Shown in pieces: positions 26,541-28,542 of a stretch of DNA of 28,542 bases (positions within the stretch are counted from its first letter, which is position 1; each line of letters opens with the position of its first letter). Under the pieces are notes generated by a model, which had not been told where the DNA came from, searched no databases, and saw only the letters and a program-made list of their open reading frames with translations. The position numbers and the translations under genes were made by a program. Source of the stretch: Gammaproteobacteria bacterium. GTDB taxonomy: Bacteria > Pseudomonadota > Gammaproteobacteria > Steroidobacterales > Steroidobacteraceae. The DNA lies in the NCBI GenBank assembly GCA_030040235.1, contig JASHUC010000501.1:1-28542 (forward strand), given 5' to 3'.

Positions 26541-27245
26541 ATGACAGAGAAGACTGCGTTGCGGGTGATCTCGCGAATCAACGGCACAGCCGCCCATGAG
26601 GTGCAGGCGTCGGGCGCTGCGAAGTGGGTGAATCGCTCGGCCACACCCGTCTGCGAGCGGGTAAACCATCTGATCAGACGCGCGATGATGCTTCTGGAAA
26701 CGGACCGTCGGGGTGCCTGGATGTGCTTGCGCGATGCCTCGGCGCTGCTCGGTCCGGAGGAGCAACAGTCGGCCATCGGTATGGCGTCGCTGCCAACTGC
26801 GTTCCAGCCCGGCGGCCTTGCACGCTGGCAGGCCATGCGGGCCCTCGCGCACATCGAGGTCAATCTCGGGGCCAAGATCGAGATTCGTGAGCTTGCGGGC
26901 CTGCTGGCGCTCAGCAAGAGTCACTTCTCGCGTGCGTTCAAACGTAGTCTCGGCCAATCTCCGATGGCGTATGTGGCGATGCGGCGCGTCGAGCGCGCGA
27001 AAGTCATGATGACCTCCACGAGGGAACAGCTTACGGAGATCGCATTGGCCTGCGGGTTTGCGGATCAGTCGCATCTGATCCGCTCGTTTCGCCGCAGGGT
27101 CGGCACGAGTCCTGGCTTTTGGCGTCGGACCCAGGTGCAGATGCTCACACCCGCGGGTCGGACGGGCTCGGAGCATCAGACTCGCGGCACTGGGATACAC
27201 GGTGCCAGGGCCGGCAGCCTTTCATCGCAACCCCATGTCGGATGA
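26541..27245 (+). CDS. AraC-family transcriptional regulator
   Basis: A 234-aa regulator with the DNA-binding domain at the C-terminal half: AHIEVNLGAKIEIRELAGLLALSKSHFSRAFKRSLGQSPMAYVAMRRVERAKVMM holds the first HTH, and EIALACGFADQSHLIRSFRRRVGTSPGFWRR the second with the classic family signature. The N-terminal 120 residues lack a recognisable cupin or other ligand domain. Start ATG 26541 is behind GAGGAG. It follows tkt after 94 bp containing CAAT-ACC-ATTG near 26456. Targets are unknown. Confidence 0.92.
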   Translation: MTEKTALRVISRINGTAAHEVQASGAAKWVNRSATPVCERVNHLIRRAMMLLETDRRGAWMCLRDASALLGPEEQQSAIGMASLPTAFQPGGLARWQAMRALAHIEVNLGAKIEIRELAGLLALSKSHFSRAFKRSLGQSPMAYVAMRRVERAKVMMTSTREQLTEIALACGFADQSHLIRSFRRRVGTSPGFWRRTQVQMLTPAGRTGSEHQTRGTGIHGARAGSLSSQPHVG

Positions 27246-27385
27246 CCGCGGCGCCGCGGAGTGTGACGTAGCCGATCAGCATCACCACGAGCGCCCGAGC
27301 CCGCAGATGCGCCACCATCCAAGCGCGACCGACTTCGTCGGGTCACGCTCGATGGTGGTGCTGGGCTGTTGCGGACAGTCCGCCA

Positions 27386-27844
27386 TCAGGTCTCGAGCTT
27401 CACCCCGACCCCGTCGCCCGAAAGATTGAACCGCAGGCCCTCGGTCGTCGAGAGTAGCTTGATGACCACGCCGTGCTCGTTCCGCAGAACTGCAGCCGAA
27501 CCACCGCCGGCAACCGTCAACCCCGCCGAGACGGCGACGTAGTTGCCGTCGAAGTCTTTGATATCTCGTAGGTTGTAAACCACGCCACTGGCCGTGATGT
27601 GGGCCACACCGACATCGACGAGTGAAAGCCCCGAGAGCTTGAACTTGTGCGACTTGCCCCTGTAGATGAGATTGCCGTGGCCCCACACGTAGCCCACGCC
27701 GGCGGCGATGCTTCCGCCCGTGAGATCAACCGTCGCGCTTGGCTCGTCTGCCGCCGTGACAGGCGGGCTGGAGGTCGAACCGTCTGCGAACGCGACGCTC
27801 GCCAGAAGCGCACTGGCGAGCAGGGAAAGAGTGGTAGTACGCAT
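27386..27844 (-). CDS. Small exported protein of unknown function
   Basis: A 152-aa protein with a signal peptide (MRTTTLSLLASALLASVAFA, then DG); start ATG 27844 behind AAGGATA. The mature part is Gly/Val-rich beta-type sequence: VDLTGGSIAAGVGYVWGHGNL, KSHKFKLSGLSLVDVGVAHI, VYNLRDIKDFDGNYVAVSAG, LTVAGGGSAAVLRNEHGVVIKLLSTTEGLRFNL. That pattern recalls the EipA/DUF1134 or SYLF-like periplasmic proteins, but I cannot decide. It is convergent with the araC gene and stands alone. Probably periplasmic; the envelope theme of the window fits but proves nothing. Confidence 0.75.
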   Translation of the reverse strand: MRTTTLSLLASALLASVAFADGSTSSPPVTAADEPSATVDLTGGSIAAGVGYVWGHGNLIYRGKSHKFKLSGLSLVDVGVAHITASGVVYNLRDIKDFDGNYVAVSAGLTVAGGGSAAVLRNEHGVVIKLLSTTEGLRFNLSGDGVGVKLET

Positions 27845-28243
27845 GGAAAGTATCCTTGATGGCTGAAGGTAGGTTGACAGCTTGCTCACGCGATACAACG
27901 CTCCGCCTGAGCGCCCGGCACGATAGGACCACGCGCAAGCTTGGTCTTGATCCCGCGTGCCCTACTTGGATCTGCGTGAGTGGCGAGTGACTGTGGTTGG
28001 CCCGTTCTGCAGCGCCGCGGGTCGCGCCGCCATCGCCAATACCATGGTGCTATTCGAGAGCGCGCCCGAGTGTGCGATGCTACTGCGCTGGCAGGTATCC
28101 GCCAGATGCCCGCTCCGCCACTCGTCAGCGAAGGAGTTGGTGATGCAGGTCTTTCCGCGCAACTCGGCCGCTCTAGGCAGCTTCGCCGCTCTGGCCGTCA
28201 CGGCTGCCTTGAGCGCCGATTCACCATAGGGGCGCTGAGCAAG
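27845..28243. other. 399-bp stretch with no confident gene
   Basis: Between the divergent exported-protein gene and the second lysR. It should hold both promoters, but I see no near-consensus hexamer pair and no copy of the 24-bp box. A GTG frame (27957-28229) is open but has no recognisable content; only its last 28 codons have a good ribosome binding site and are listed separately. Confidence 0.5.
28143..28229 (+). CDS. Possible 28-aa signal-peptide-like ORF
   Basis: ATG 28143 behind AAGGAG opens a 28-codon frame reading MQVFPRNSAALGSFAALAV followed by TAALSADSP and TAG. It resembles a signal peptide with nothing after it, so it could be a leader peptide or the stump of an exported protein gene. 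It ends 14 bp before the second lysR start. Confidence 0.25.
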   Translation: MQVFPRNSAALGSFAALAVTAALSADSP

Positions 28244-28542
28244 GTGGACACGCTTACCAGCATGAGGGCGTTTCGACAGGTCGTTGAGTCGGGCAGCTTC
28301 GTCGCAGCGGCCGCACGCCTCGATGTGTCCACCGCGATGGTCAGTAAGCACGTGATGAATGTCGAGCAGCGCCTTGGGGTCCGGCTCCTCAATCGCAACA
28401 GCCGTAAGATCAGCCTCACCGAAACTGGCAGGCTGTATTTCGACCGTTGCAAATCCATTCTGGACGAGTTGCACGCCGCGGAACTCGAGCTCGGATCGCT
28501 AGGCCGCACCCCGTGCGGAACGCTGCGAATCACCTTGCCGAG
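28244..28542 (+). CDS. LysR-family regulator, 5' part (cut by window end)
   Basis: GTG at 28244 starts a frame that runs off the right edge (99 full codons). It begins MDTLTSMRAFRQVVESGSF and carries the winged HTH (AARLDVSTAMVSKHVMNVEQRLGVRLLNRNSRKISLTETG). It is strikingly close to the LysR at 13890 across the HTH and linker helix (MDTLTS, MVSKHVM, VEQRLGVRLLNRNSR, AELELGSLG in both), so the two are paralogues from a fairly recent duplication or the same subfamily. Effector domain not visible. Confidence 0.9.
   Translation, partial: MDTLTSMRAFRQVVESGSFVAAAARLDVSTAMVSKHVMNVEQRLGVRLLNRNSRKISLTETGRLYFDRCKSILDELHAAELELGSLGRTPCGTLRITLP

Overview
The window is high-GC DNA from a Gram-negative bacterium. 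A tripartite RND pump with an outer-membrane channel, an LpxR-type lipid A deacylase, an MCE/Mla-type lipid ABC transporter and several lipoproteins require an outer membrane. Gene content fits Pseudomonadota, most likely Gamma- or Betaproteobacteria; genus cannot be set from the sequence alone. Genes are tightly packed with many 4-bp ATGA/GTGA overlaps.

Left third (1-11.3 kb), envelope: after a small ORF at the left edge, a minus-strand operon encodes membrane-fusion protein, RND pump and OprM-type channel. A previously unlisted 50-aa single-pass membrane protein lies just upstream of it. Divergent to these is lpxR-like (+), which meets tail-to-tail (51 bp overlap) a minus-strand four-gene operon: STAS-MlaE-like permease, MlaF-like ATPase, MlaD-like MCE protein and a PqiC-like lipoprotein.

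Middle (11.3-14.9 kb): a 55-aa ORF and transaldolase (+), a truncated MlaC-like remnant, then a divergent marR/lysR pair whose predicted promoters overlap.

Right half (14.9-26.4 kb), carbon metabolism: a plus-strand run encodes a stand-alone PAS protein, glgX, glgP, pgi, gnd, zwf and tkt. With tal this covers glycogen breakdown and most of the pentose phosphate pathway; phosphoglucomutase, 6-phosphogluconolactonase, Rpe and RpiA are not in the window. An AraC-type regulator, a small exported protein of unknown function and the start of a second, closely similar LysR gene close the window.

The most notable result is a 24-bp box found seven times in the intergenic DNA around the envelope genes and tal. 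In six copies it lies at one fixed distance (13 bp) upstream of a TTG-type -35 hexamer, which is followed 17 bp later by a -10-like hexamer (five of the six begin TA). The promoters point at the pump operon, the 50-aa membrane protein, lpxR, the lipid transporter operon, the 55-aa ORF/transaldolase, and one orphan position abutting the mlaC remnant. This looks like a single regulon joining drug/solvent efflux, lipid A editing, phospholipid transport and transaldolase. The dyad TTC-N7-GAA (T-N11-A) centred near -65 is what LysR-type activators use, but the regulator is not identified.
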